Shown here piece by piece: positions 1 through 8,622 of a stretch of DNA of 64,000 nt (its first letter is position 1; the number at the start of each line of letters is the position of its first letter). Below the pieces are notes generated by a model. It was not told where the DNA came from and did no database searches. It was given only the letters and a program-made list of their open reading frames with translations. The stretch lies in NCBI GenBank assembly GCA_963803155.1, contig CAWDMN010000036.1:296880-360879 (forward strand). Reading direction: 5' to 3'. The DNA comes from CAWDMN01 sp963803155. Its GTDB lineage: Bacteria > Acidobacteriota > Terriglobia > Versatilivoradales > Versatilivoraceae. Made by a program: the position numbers and the translations under genes.

Positions 1-579
1 GGAATAAAGCTCTTCATAACAGCGCAACGCATCGGCCCATCTTTCTTTGGAAAAGAACCTTTCCCCCAAATGCGAAAAGGTTTGAAAAGCCTGATCTTTT
101 TGGCCGCTTTGCTTTTGTATGGTTGCCAGCTTCCACGGAAAAGATTCGTTGGTGGGATCCTGGTCACAAAGCTGCTTTAAACACTCAACGACTTTGGGAA
201 TATTTCCATCTCGCTCGTAGCAAGAATAAAGATCCAGAAGAGCCGCCAGAATGTCGTTACGGGAATTAATGTGCCGATAAATCTCCAGTAGTCGTTCCCG
301 AGCCGGAATGTTTTTGGGGAGGAAACCCAAAATTCTTTTATAACATTTGAGGGCTTCCTGGATTTCTCCATGAACCATCAGTATCTCGGCCAGGCGATTC
401 AAATGGCGTCCCGCAAGCCCATACTGCCGTGATACCAGAAAAAGATCCGCGATCAAACCTTGGACCGCCGTGTTTTCCGGGTTCTCTTCCAGAATTTCCT
501 GATAGACTTCAATTGCCTCTTCCGTGTTTCCATGAGAAGCAAGTTTCTCCGCCTGTTTCAGCATCTTGGGGATGTTCAT
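1..579 (-). CDS. TPR-repeat protein, C-terminus cut by window edge
   Basis: An open frame of 193 codons starts at an ATG (577-579) and runs off the left edge without a stop. The product begins MNIPKMLKQAEKLASHG and is built of helical hairpins with TPR spacing: EEAIEVYQEILEENPEN near residue 20, EALKCYKRILGFLPKN near 75, then further degenerate units ending in WADALRCYEELY at the edge. There is no signal peptide, so a cytoplasmic scaffold or interaction protein is likely. It reads in the same direction as pnp and starts about 330 bases after pnp ends, behind the pnp terminator, so it probably has its own promoter. The partner and process cannot be told from the sequence. Confidence 0.75.
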   Translation of the reverse strand, partial: MNIPKMLKQAEKLASHGNTEEAIEVYQEILEENPENTAVQGLIADLFLVSRQYGLAGRHLNRLAEILMVHGEIQEALKCYKRILGFLPKNIPARERLLEIYRHINSRNDILAALLDLYSCYERDGNIPKVVECLKQLCDQDPTNESFPWKLATIQKQSGQKDQAFQTFSHLGERFFSKERWADALRCYEELYS

Positions 580-910
580 CTCTAATCTATCCCAATGGCA
601 GATGGGAAGTCTCTCTTTGAAGAATATTCAGGTGAGACAAATCTGCCTTCAACTCAAAAGAAATTTGGCGCCAGTCGGACCATTGCCCTGCCATCTTTCA
701 TTTTATCGATCCGAAAAGGGAAAATCTTAAATAAATTAATGTTACTGTTTTGGCCTTATTCATCTTAACCTGTTAAGCTCAGAATCGTTTCCCATGAACC
801 TGATTTCAGCATTGACAACGACTAGTTTGAAATCGTCACCCGGGACAAATAATGGGTCTCATCTGGAGGATGTGCTCCCTAAATTGGGGTCTTTCCCCCG
901 CTGGTTGCGC
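580..910. other. Intergenic region between pnp and the TPR gene
   Basis: About 330 bases with no convincing reading frame. It should hold the promoter of the TPR gene, but no clear -35/-10 pair was recognised. A short GGGG/CCCC hairpin lies just after the pnp stop. The stronger pnp terminator lies upstream, inside the pnp frame (989-1026). Confidence 0.4.
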
Positions 911-3214
911 CTATCTCTTCATGGAAGGGTGATTTAAATTGGAATTAAAGGAGCCGGTCTTTTCAAGGGAGGCAGGGATCGGAAAGATAAAAAAAGGGGA
1001 GGACCCATTCATCGGAGTTCCTCCCCCAAGCCTAAATTCAATTTTCAAGGTTGATCTTTTAGGGGCGCCTTTTTTGGTCAGGATTCTGAGATGACTATTT
1101 TTGTAAAGGGAGTTTTTCCCCTTTTTCTCGCGCTGTTCGCGCAAGACGGCCTTGCGGCTAAGCTTAATTTTGGAACCATCAATCCCAATCACCTTCACCA
1201 GGATCTGATCGCCCTCTTTTAATTCATCCTTAATGTCGCGAATCCGATGTTCAGCCACCTCGCTGATGTGCAACAATCCATCCGTGCCGGGGAAGATTTC
1301 CACGAAAGCTCCGAAATCAGCTAACCGTACGACTTTCCCCAGGTATACTTTTCCCATTTCAGCTTCAGCCGTTATGTCTCGAATCATCTGAATAGCTTTG
1401 TTGGCCGAATTTTCATCCGAAGCGGCCACATTCACTTTGCCATCGTCATTGACTTCAATCTTGACGCCAGTCTGCTCGATAATGCCACGAATGACCTTGC
1501 CACCGGGTCCAATCACGTCACGAATCTTGTCCGTGCTTATTTTGAGAGTAAAGATCCGCGGGGCGTAAGTAGAAACACTTTCCCGTGGAGAGGAGAGTGC
1601 CTCCTCCATCTTCCCCAAAATGAAAAGTCGGCCTTTTTGAGCCTGGGCCAGGGCTTCTTGCATAATTGAAGGAGTAATGCCGCACACTTTAATATCCATC
1701 TGCAATGCGGTAATTCCCTCCCGCGTTCCAGCCACTTTAAAATCCATGTCCCCATAATGATCTTCGGCGCCGGCGATATCGGTCAAAATGGCATATTGAT
1801 CGCCTTCCTTGACCAATCCCATGGCCACACCCGCAACGGGAGCCTTGATCGGGACTCCCGCATCCATGAGTGCCAGGATGCCGCCACAGATGCTGGCCAT
1901 GGATGAAGATCCATTCGATTCTAAAATGTCGGAGACCAGCCGCACCGTGTAGGGAAATTTATCCTCCGTGGGGACTACCGGCAAAATCGCCCGTTCAGCC
2001 AAGGCTCCATGGCCTACTTCCCGCCGCCCCGGCCCGCGCATAAATCCCACCTCACCAACACTAAAGGGGGGGAAATTATAGTGCAGCATGAATCGTTTCG
2101 AAGACTCTCCTTCTATGACATCCACGCGCTGAACATCATCCGACGTTCCGAGCGTCGCGCTAACCAGAGCTTGTGTCTCGCCCCGCGTGAACAGAGCCGA
2201 TCCATGAGTGCGCGGCAACAGGCCGACATCACAGGTGATAGGACGGATTTTTTCAAAATCCCGGGCATCGGGCCGCCGCCGATGTTTTAACATGTCTTCG
2301 CGGAAGATTTTCTCTTTTAGAAAATCGAACAGTTGTCCCACTTGCTTCCGCAAGGTGGCAGGTTCCTCCGGATAGGACGCGATTAGAGCATCTTTTAAAG
2401 CATCTACCTTTTCGTAGCTGAGGAGTTTCGGATATTTAGAGGTGTCCATGGCGTCCCGCAAATCGACGGCGATTTTGCCTTCAATCTCCTTTAAAAGCTT
2501 CGGATCATGTGCCGGAGGAACTACCTCGCGTTTCTTAATTTGCATCTGCGCAAAAAGGTCCCTTTGAAGAGCCACCAGCCGTTTGATCTCCGCATGACCA
2601 AGGTTGAAAGCTTCAATCATGATCTCCTCGGAAATTTCCTGAGCTCCGGCTTCCACCATCACGATGGCATCATCGCTGCCCGCGATTGTCAGGTTTAAGC
2701 GGCTGTTCTTGAGCTCCGGGATGGTGGGATTGACGATGAGTTTGCCGTCAATCAAACCGACTCGCACTCCCGCAATCGGAGTGTGAAAAGGAATCTCGGA
2801 AAGATACAGGGCTGCAGAGGCTCCAGTGATACTCAGAATGTCGGAGTCATTTTCCCCGTCAGCGGAAAGAACCAAAGCGATAACCTGAGTTTCACAAACA
2901 TAACCCTCGGCAAACAGCGGTCGGATCGGCCGGTCAATCAACCGGCTGGTCAGAACTTCCTTCTCATTGGGCTTGCCTTCCCGTTTAAAAAAACCGCCAG
3001 GAATTCGCCCGGCTGCGTAAAAATTCTCTCGGTAATCCACGGTCAGCGGGAAGAAATCCAGATCTTCCCTGGCCTTTTTTTCAGCACAGGCAGTCACCAA
3101 TACTACAGTGTCTCCATACCGAACTACCACAGAGCCATTGGCCTGTTTGGCCAACTTGCCGGTCTCAAGACTGAGCTCCCGGCCACCAATTTCAATGCTG
3201 GCTCGATAAATCAT
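911..3214 (-). CDS. pnp: Polyribonucleotide nucleotidyltransferase (PNPase)
   Basis: Phosphorolytic 3'-5' exoribonuclease of mRNA turnover. Two RNase PH domains flank an alpha-helical linker: the first around residues 10-140 (GRELSLETGKLAKQANGS), the second around 320-550 with the FNFPPFSVGE-type motif (here YNFPPFSVGEVGFMRGPGRR) and the catalytic ITDIAGAEDHYGDMDFK segment. A KH domain (IGPGGKVIRGI) and an S1 domain (GKVVRLADFGAFVEIFPGTDGLLHIS) follow. The ATG at 3212-3214 matches the family N-terminus; an upstream in-frame TTG at 3235 would only add seven atypical residues. After the S1 domain an unusual tail of about 60 residues runs through a strong intrinsic terminator (989-1026), so the true stop is probably near 1100 and the tail may reflect an indel in the A/G runs at 1113-1125. 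It follows rpsO, the usual rpsO-pnp order. Confidence 0.95.
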   Translation of the reverse strand: MIYRASIEIGGRELSLETGKLAKQANGSVVVRYGDTVVLVTACAEKKAREDLDFFPLTVDYRENFYAAGRIPGGFFKREGKPNEKEVLTSRLIDRPIRPLFAEGYVCETQVIALVLSADGENDSDILSITGASAALYLSEIPFHTPIAGVRVGLIDGKLIVNPTIPELKNSRLNLTIAGSDDAIVMVEAGAQEISEEIMIEAFNLGHAEIKRLVALQRDLFAQMQIKKREVVPPAHDPKLLKEIEGKIAVDLRDAMDTSKYPKLLSYEKVDALKDALIASYPEEPATLRKQVGQLFDFLKEKIFREDMLKHRRRPDARDFEKIRPITCDVGLLPRTHGSALFTRGETQALVSATLGTSDDVQRVDVIEGESSKRFMLHYNFPPFSVGEVGFMRGPGRREVGHGALAERAILPVVPTEDKFPYTVRLVSDILESNGSSSMASICGGILALMDAGVPIKAPVAGVAMGLVKEGDQYAILTDIAGAEDHYGDMDFKVAGTREGITALQMDIKVCGITPSIMQEALAQAQKGRLFILGKMEEALSSPRESVSTYAPRIFTLKISTDKIRDVIGPGGKVIRGIIEQTGVKIEVNDDGKVNVAASDENSANKAIQMIRDITAEAEMGKVYLGKVVRLADFGAFVEIFPGTDGLLHISEVAEHRIRDIKDELKEGDQILVKVIGIDGSKIKLSRKAVLREQREKKGKNSLYKNSHLRILTKKGAPKRSTLKIEFRLGGGTPMNGSSPFFIFPIPASLEKTGSFNSNLNHPSMKR
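989..1026 (-). terminator. Intrinsic terminator of the rimP-pnp operon
   Basis: On the minus strand an 8-bp perfect stem, GGGGAGGA/TCCTCCCC (arms 1019-1026 and 996-1003, 15-base loop), is followed directly by seven T (989-995). This is a textbook rho-independent terminator. It lies inside the last 40 codons of the open pnp frame, which is abnormal and suggests that the frame should close before it. Confidence 0.85.
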
Positions 3215-3298
3215 AAGTGTACACCACTTTCTCAATGAGATAGCGGGATTGTGAATGGCTTCGTCTATTCACCCCGGATCTCGAAAAAAATTTTGCAG

Positions 3299-3345
3299 AC
3301 AAAAAAAGCGACCGCAGGCTCACTCCTGAACCATTTCGGTCGCTT
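3299..3345 (-). terminator. Terminator or processing hairpin between rpsO and pnp
   Basis: On the minus strand, AAGCGACCG (3337-3345) pairs perfectly with CGGTCGCTT (3306-3314) in a 9-bp stem with a 22-base loop, followed by a run of T (3301-3307). It sits just after the rpsO stop and 85 bases before the pnp ATG. In E. coli the rpsO-pnp junction also carries a partial terminator next to RNase processing sites that control PNPase, so this may be an attenuator that sets pnp expression relative to rpsO. Confidence 0.85.
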
Positions 3346-3380
3346 CTTTCCAGAGTCTGTTGTTCCGAAAATAATCAATC

Positions 3381-3650
3381 TTATTTGCGGATCCCAAGCT
3401 TTTGAATAAGTCCGCGATAACGCTCCACATCCTTGGCTTTTAAGTAATCCAATAAACGGCGGCGTTGTCCCACCATTTTCAACAAACCACGGCGGGAGGA
3501 GTGATCCTTCTTGTGCGCTTTGAAATGTTCGGTTAAGTAGTTAATCCGTTCGCTCAAAAGAGCAACTTGAACTTCCGGTGAGCCCGTATCGGTCGTATGG
3601 ATCCTATTTTGATCAATCACCGATTTCTTCACTTCGGGGGTAAAAACCAT
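3381..3650 (-). CDS. rpsO: 30S ribosomal protein S15
   Basis: An 89-residue S15, the normal length, which binds the central domain of 16S rRNA early in 30S assembly. The product starts MVFTPEVKKSVIDQNRIH and contains the diagnostic TDTGSPEVQVALLSERI and HKKDHSSRRGLLKMVGQRRRLLDYL segments. The ATG at 3648-3650 follows GGAG by nine bases. An in-frame TTG at 3686 would add 12 atypical residues and is rejected. Upstream are truB and the rest of the rimP operon; downstream is the hairpin at 3299-3345 and then pnp. S15 commonly represses its own mRNA; the leader here contains an anti-SD-like ACCTCC (3714-3719) that could pair with the ribosome binding site. Confidence 0.96.
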   Translation of the reverse strand: MVFTPEVKKSVIDQNRIHTTDTGSPEVQVALLSERINYLTEHFKAHKKDHSSRRGLLKMVGQRRRLLDYLKAKDVERYRGLIQKLGIRK

Positions 3651-3870
3651 GACTTCATACTCCTCAGAAAGAACTCTCCTCAACAAAACAAATCGTGATA
3701 TTACTATTATCCAAGGAGGTTGTAAAGCAAAATCCTTAATTGTGGTGAGGTTACATTACGGGGTTATCCACCCACGCGAAGGAAGATTGAAGTGCGCAAA
3801 CCGCGCCGCGAAAAGCTTCGATTTTTTTTCTCCCCGATTTTTCCACCATTCCATTTGCTTGCACGCCTTT

Positions 3871-4788
3871 CTAAATTAAAACCAGCTTGGGTTGGAATGT
3901 AAAAGAAGATGCTGAATCGGAATTTCCGGGAACAAGGGAAGCCAATCCCAATAAATTCCCTTCACTGTCCAGGAGTCGAACCAATAGATCAGCTGCTGCT
4001 TTGAACTCAGGGAGTTCGGCTTGGAATCTCTGGCCATTTTTAACGGCAGGGATCCTCTCTCCGGAAAGGATTATGGCGGCAAGATGGCGGAGGACCTCCC
4101 CAGGTGGAACGATCATATCGCCAAGAGTTTCCGGAGCGCATTCTTCCATCTTCTGTAAGGATACCGCCTGGGCCAGATTGAACACGCCAGATCGTTCCCG
4201 CCGCAGACGGATTAAGTGGGCACCACATTGCAGTCGCAATCCAAAGTCATGGGCAAGGGATCGAATGTAGGTCCCGGGAGAGCACTGGATTTCGAAATCC
4301 AGTAAATCGGGCTCTCGACAGGAGACTTCAAATCGATCAATCCGGATTTGTTGGGGTGTCAGCTCTACTTCTTGTCCCTTCCGGGCCAAGAGATAAGAAG
4401 GCCGTCCGTTCACCTTCTTGGCTGAAAAAGCGGGTGGAATCTGGAAATGTTTTCCCTCAAAGCCACGGGCGGTCTCCAACATTTTTTCTTCCAGGAGGAC
4501 TGGCTTCATCGGAGCGGAAGTGGGTTCTCCTTCCCGGTCGTAAGTTGAGGTGGAAAAACCCAGACGGATGGTTCCCGTATAAACCTTGGGATCGTGGGGA
4601 ATATATTGAATCAGCCGGGTGGCCTTGCCACAAGCCAGAGGCAAGACGCCAGTCGCCATGGGATCCAATGTCCCTAAATGTCCGACTTGACGGGTATGTA
4701 AAATTCGCCTTGCTCTAGCCACTACATCATGGGATGTAACTCCGGCAGGTTTGTCGATGACCAGAAATCCAAAATATTTGAATGGCAT
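3871..4788 (-). CDS. truB: tRNA pseudouridine(55) synthase
   Basis: TruB makes pseudouridine 55 in the T loop of tRNAs. The 305-residue product, typical in length, starts MPFKYFGFLVIDKPAGVTSHDVV. It has the catalytic segment HLGTLDPMATGVLP with the nucleophilic Asp at residue 42, the KxxxYxxxA/R region (KKVNGRPSYLLARKGQ) and the CSPGTYIRSLAHDFG motif. A C-terminal PUA-like stretch follows. The ATG at 4786-4788 fits the family start; the frame stays open further upstream but without family similarity. No strong ribosome binding site is visible. It lies 113 bases after rbfA in the rimP-pnp operon. Some relatives have a DHH nanoRNase gene between rbfA and truB; none is present here. Confidence 0.95.
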   Translation of the reverse strand: MPFKYFGFLVIDKPAGVTSHDVVARARRILHTRQVGHLGTLDPMATGVLPLACGKATRLIQYIPHDPKVYTGTIRLGFSTSTYDREGEPTSAPMKPVLLEEKMLETARGFEGKHFQIPPAFSAKKVNGRPSYLLARKGQEVELTPQQIRIDRFEVSCREPDLLDFEIQCSPGTYIRSLAHDFGLRLQCGAHLIRLRRERSGVFNLAQAVSLQKMEECAPETLGDMIVPPGEVLRHLAAIILSGERIPAVKNGQRFQAELPEFKAAADLLVRLLDSEGNLLGLASLVPGNSDSASSFTFQPKLVLI

Positions 4789-4901
4789 GAGGAAACAATG
4801 AGGCTGGTCTGTGGTCAATCCTGAAATTAAAAAAATGCATTGAGAACTATCGGATGCATATTCACAAAAAAACAATCCTCCAGCGGCCGCGCACGAGGGG
4901 A

Positions 4902-5267
4902 CTATTCTTCTTTTGGCTCTATTTCGTGGGTTTGTTGAATCAAAGCTTCAATGCGAGCACCGTATTCTATCGATTCATCGTAGTAAAAGACGATCTCGGG
5001 GACAACCCGCAGACTCATCCGGGCAGCCAACTCATGCCGCAGGTGAGGAGCCGCATGGTTTAAAACGGCGAGAGAACTTTTCCGATCCTCTGAACTGCCC
5101 AAAACGCTGACATAAATCCGGGCATGTTTAAGGTCCGGACTCATCTGCACATCGGTAACTGTTACCAAACCAAGGCGCGGGTCCCTCAATCCGTGGACCA
5201 ACAGTTCCGAGACTTCTATCCGCAGCATTTCCCCGACCCGAGCGGGCCGCCGGCCGGTGGTTTTCAT
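4902..5267 (-). CDS. rbfA: 30S ribosome-binding factor A
   Basis: A 121-residue RbfA with a single KH-like fold, needed for late 30S maturation and growth at low temperature. Recognisable segments are RVGEMLRIEVSELLVHGLRDPRL near the N-terminus, VTVTDVQMSPDLKHARIYVSV in the middle, and LAARMSLRVVPEIVFYYDESIEYGARIEALI towards the end. The start codon overlaps the stop of the DUF503 gene by four bases (ATGA), indicating translational coupling. The acidic, Gln-rich tail is normal for the family. Confidence 0.95.
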   Translation of the reverse strand: MKTTGRRPARVGEMLRIEVSELLVHGLRDPRLGLVTVTDVQMSPDLKHARIYVSVLGSSEDRKSSLAVLNHAAPHLRHELAARMSLRVVPEIVFYYDESIEYGARIEALIQQTHEIEPKEE

Positions 5268-5542
5268 AAATATTCAATCTGGTGCTGAACCAGGTTCCTT
5301 TCCAAAATATCTTCAGCCTCCGCAAGGACCGTCCGCAATGTCTGTTCGAGAAGCCCCGCCGCGGAGGCAATGGCAACCACGCCAATAGTCGAACGTTGCC
5401 AAAGCTCCTGATGATCAAATTCGGCAATGGATATATTATGTTTCCGCAGACGATCTTTGAGGCTGCGAATGACCATTCTTTTTTCCTTCAGCGAATGGGC
5501 ATCTGGAATGTGGATCTCGAGGGTAAGAAGACCTATATTCAT
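5264..5542 (-). CDS. ylxP: DUF503 (YlxP-like) protein
   Basis: A 92-residue member of the DUF503 family, which is commonly encoded between infB and rbfA. The product starts MNIGLLTLEIHIPDAHSLKEKR and contains VIRSLKDRLRKHNISIAEFD, the conserved signature of the family. YlxP has been linked to ribosome assembly in Gram-positive bacteria. The ATG at 5540-5542 gives the normal length; the frame extends upstream to 5632 without similarity. The gene overlaps rbfA by four bases, so the two are probably coupled. Confidence 0.9.
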   Translation of the reverse strand: MNIGLLTLEIHIPDAHSLKEKRMVIRSLKDRLRKHNISIAEFDHQELWQRSTIGVVAIASAAGLLEQTLRTVLAEAEDILERNLVQHQIEYL

Positions 5543-5675
5543 GGACAGCGAAAGACCTAAAGAAAATGAATGAGGCAGAATCCCATTCACGATGATTTGA
5601 CCTGCCCTGATCGCAACGGGGCTGATTCTCATTCACGGTTTTTTGGTGGCGTCCTCGGATTCCTCAAAAAAATGA

Positions 5676-8564
5676 TTACAGAACTTCCGCGGCCACCCTT
5701 TCGATTGCGAAAGCTTCGAGGACATCACTATCCTTGATGTCCTGGTAATTTTCGAGGCCGATCCCGCATTCAAAGCCAGACCGCACCTCCGAGGCATCAT
5801 CTTTGAACCGCTTCAAGGAGGAAATTTTCCCCTCGTAAATCACCACGTTGTCCCGGAGCAAACGAATCTGGGCATTTCGCGTAATTTTTCCATCCAGCAC
5901 ATAGCACCCGGCAATGACGCCAATTTTCGGCACTCTAAAGGTGGTACGAACTTCCGCACTTCCCAGGCGGGTCTCCTTCACAATCTTGTCCAGCATGCCG
6001 AGCATGGCGCTTTTTATTTCCGACGTGACATTGTAAATGATTGTGTGCAGACGGACATCGACTTCTTCATTTTCAGCCAATTCAGCGGCTTTCCGTTCCG
6101 GCCGAACATTAAATCCGATAACAATGGCGTTGGAAGCGGAAGCCAGCAGGATGTCATTTTCAGTAATGGCGCCGGTTGCCCGGTGAATGATCTTGACCTT
6201 TACTTTTTCACTGCTGATTTTGCCGAGCGTGTCCGTGAGCACTTCCACCGAGCCATTCACATCCGCCTTCAGAATGATCGGGAGTTCCTTGACGGCGCCG
6301 GCCTTCAACTGTTCATGCAAGTGTTCGAGACTTAGACGGGCTGTCTTGGCGAGCTGGCTTTCCCGGAGTTTGATTTGACGCAGATTTCCAATTTGTTTGA
6401 CTTTGGAGACGTCGGTCATGACCTGGAAGAGATCGCCGGCCTGGGGGACCGCCTGCAACCCCAGGACTTCCGCCGGGTTCGAAGGGCCAGCTTCTTTAAT
6501 GCTCTTGCCGCAGTAATCGAACATGGCCCGAACCTTGCCGATGACTGGGCCGGCAATAAAGGCGTCTCCAACATGCAAGGTGCCATTTTGAATTAAGACA
6601 GTGGCCACTGGGCCTCGGCCTTTATCCAATTTAGCTTCCAGGATAGTTCCTACCGCCGTTCGATGCGGGTTGGCTTTAATGGATTGCATATCCGCCACCA
6701 AAAGGATCATTTCCAGAAGCAGGTCAAGGTTGGTCTTTTGTTTGGCGGAGACTTCGACCGTCACCGTGTCACCGCCCCATTCTTCGCTCATCAGACCATG
6801 GTCTGCCAATGCTTTCTTTACACGGTCGACTTGAGCATTGGGCTTATCGATCTTGTTTATAGCCACCACAATGGGCACCTTGGCGGCGCGCGCATGGTTG
6901 ATAGCTTCCAATGTTTGAGGCATCACCCCGTCGTCAGCCGCCACCACCAGGACCACAATATCGGTGACTTTGGCGCCGCGGGCCCGCATCATGGTGAACG
7001 CTTCATGGCCCGGTGTGTCCAAAAACGTAATGATCCGGTCGTTTTTGACAACTTGATAAGCTCCGATGTGCTGAGTAATCCCACCTGCCTCGGAGGCCGT
7101 CACATTGGTTTCACGAATCGCGTCCAACAATGAGGTTTTGCCGTGATCGACATGCCCCATGACCGTAACTACCGGAGGACGCGCAACTAGATTCTCCGTA
7201 GATTCTTCGGCAATGGCTTCATACTCTGCATTTTCTTCAAAGGTGATGATTTCCGCTTCAGCTCCAAAGTCTCGCGCCAAGTCAATGGCGAGAGATTCGT
7301 CCAACACCTGGTTCATGGTGGCGAAGACACCCTTATCAAGAAGGCGGCGGATCAAGTCCTTTGCCTTGACTTCCAGCCGGTCCGCCAATTCCTTGATGGT
7401 TCCGCCTTCAGTCAAAGTGATCTTTTTGGTGACGGGAAGGGGAGTAAAGGGTGCAGGTCTATCGACAGCCGAGGGACGGCCAAAGCTAATTTTTAAATTA
7501 CCTTCCTGCTGACCCTTGGCATATTGACGGTGGGGCCTTCCCTTTGCGGCTCCGCCTCGATGATCCCGGGCGGGAGTCGGTGCTGCATCAGTGGGAGATG
7601 GAGGGGCTGCCCCGGGTCGTCCACCCCTGCCCTGGGGTGCTCCCGATCGAGGCTCAAAAGGACGTCCCGTTCCACCGGGGCGCTGCTCAAAAGGACGCGG
7701 AGGGCCGCTGGGCCTTTGTCCATAAGATTGCGGCGGCCGAGGAGCGCCAGGCCGCGGCGGGGCCCCTGGTCCGGACTTCATCCCTCCAAACTTGGAGCTG
7801 ATGTGTTGTCGGATGGTTTCGTTAGGCGAACTGCTTCCCGCTGGAAGCGGTTTGCGCTGCCGGAAATGAGATGGACCCGATGGGACCATGCCGGGTCTGG
7901 CTCCAGGGAGAATCTGGCCGGGGAAAGCCGGTCCCATTCCGGGTTTTGGAATGACCCATTTGACTGGACCTGCCTTGGGCGCCGCCACCGAGGGAAGAGG
8001 AGCTTGAACAGGTTCTGCTGCCGGGGGTGGAGCCGGATGTGTGGGTGCGCCAGGATGCGCTGTTTCCTTCACCACGACATGAGATTTGGCGGGAGCCTCC
8101 TTGACGGGAAGGGCCAAGATTGGAAGCTTTGTTTCCGCGGATTTGGCCTCCACTTTTTCCACGGGTTTTACCGGCGCTGTCGCAACTGGCGCCGCGGGAG
8201 GAGGGGGCGGCACAAGGGGAACAGCAGGAGTCGGTGGCGGAGGCGGCGGCAGAGTCGCTGGTGCTTCAATCGCCGGGGGCGTCTCTTTTTCCGGAGGAGC
8301 CTCCTCCTCCGGCTTGATCTCAGGAGCTTCTACACCCTTAGCTTTGCGGCGAGCAGGTTTTGCGGGAGCTTCGACTTCCGCCTTAACAGCCTTTTTCTTC
8401 TTTTTAGCCGAAAAGTGGTCTTTAATCTCGGCCACCTTTTCCGCATCGATGAAACTGGCGGCGGATACCCCTTCGACTCCCTCGCATTTTAAAAACGCAA
8501 TGATGTCCTGGGATTCAACTTTGATTTCTTCCGCTAATTTAAATACTCTCTTTTTTTCTGCCAC
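5676..8564 (-). CDS. infB: Translation initiation factor IF-2
   Basis: GTPase that delivers initiator tRNA to the 30S subunit. The 962-residue product starts at a GTG (8562-8564) preceded by AGAGGA with five-base spacing; the open frame extends 13 codons further but without family similarity. Domains in order: a short IF2-N helix bundle (residues 1-60); a very long Pro/Ala/Lys then Pro/Gly/Arg linker (about 65-370); a second IF2-N domain (TLTEGGTIKELADRLEVK); the G domain from about 465 with GHVDHGKT, DTPGHEAF and NKIDKP; then domains II, III and C2. The linker gives long reading frames on the opposite strand that are not genes. It follows nusA, as in most bacteria. Confidence 0.97.
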   Translation of the reverse strand: MAEKKRVFKLAEEIKVESQDIIAFLKCEGVEGVSAASFIDAEKVAEIKDHFSAKKKKKAVKAEVEAPAKPARRKAKGVEAPEIKPEEEAPPEKETPPAIEAPATLPPPPPPTPAVPLVPPPPPAAPVATAPVKPVEKVEAKSAETKLPILALPVKEAPAKSHVVVKETAHPGAPTHPAPPPAAEPVQAPLPSVAAPKAGPVKWVIPKPGMGPAFPGQILPGARPGMVPSGPSHFRQRKPLPAGSSSPNETIRQHISSKFGGMKSGPGAPPRPGAPRPPQSYGQRPSGPPRPFEQRPGGTGRPFEPRSGAPQGRGGRPGAAPPSPTDAAPTPARDHRGGAAKGRPHRQYAKGQQEGNLKISFGRPSAVDRPAPFTPLPVTKKITLTEGGTIKELADRLEVKAKDLIRRLLDKGVFATMNQVLDESLAIDLARDFGAEAEIITFEENAEYEAIAEESTENLVARPPVVTVMGHVDHGKTSLLDAIRETNVTASEAGGITQHIGAYQVVKNDRIITFLDTPGHEAFTMMRARGAKVTDIVVLVVAADDGVMPQTLEAINHARAAKVPIVVAINKIDKPNAQVDRVKKALADHGLMSEEWGGDTVTVEVSAKQKTNLDLLLEMILLVADMQSIKANPHRTAVGTILEAKLDKGRGPVATVLIQNGTLHVGDAFIAGPVIGKVRAMFDYCGKSIKEAGPSNPAEVLGLQAVPQAGDLFQVMTDVSKVKQIGNLRQIKLRESQLAKTARLSLEHLHEQLKAGAVKELPIILKADVNGSVEVLTDTLGKISSEKVKVKIIHRATGAITENDILLASASNAIVIGFNVRPERKAAELAENEEVDVRLHTIIYNVTSEIKSAMLGMLDKIVKETRLGSAEVRTTFRVPKIGVIAGCYVLDGKITRNAQIRLLRDNVVIYEGKISSLKRFKDDASEVRSGFECGIGLENYQDIKDSDVLEAFAIERVAAEVL

Positions 8565-8622
8565 AAATCCTCTGAATGCCAGGAATCCAAAAACACCCGG
8601 CATTCCTCCTCCTCTTCCTAAA

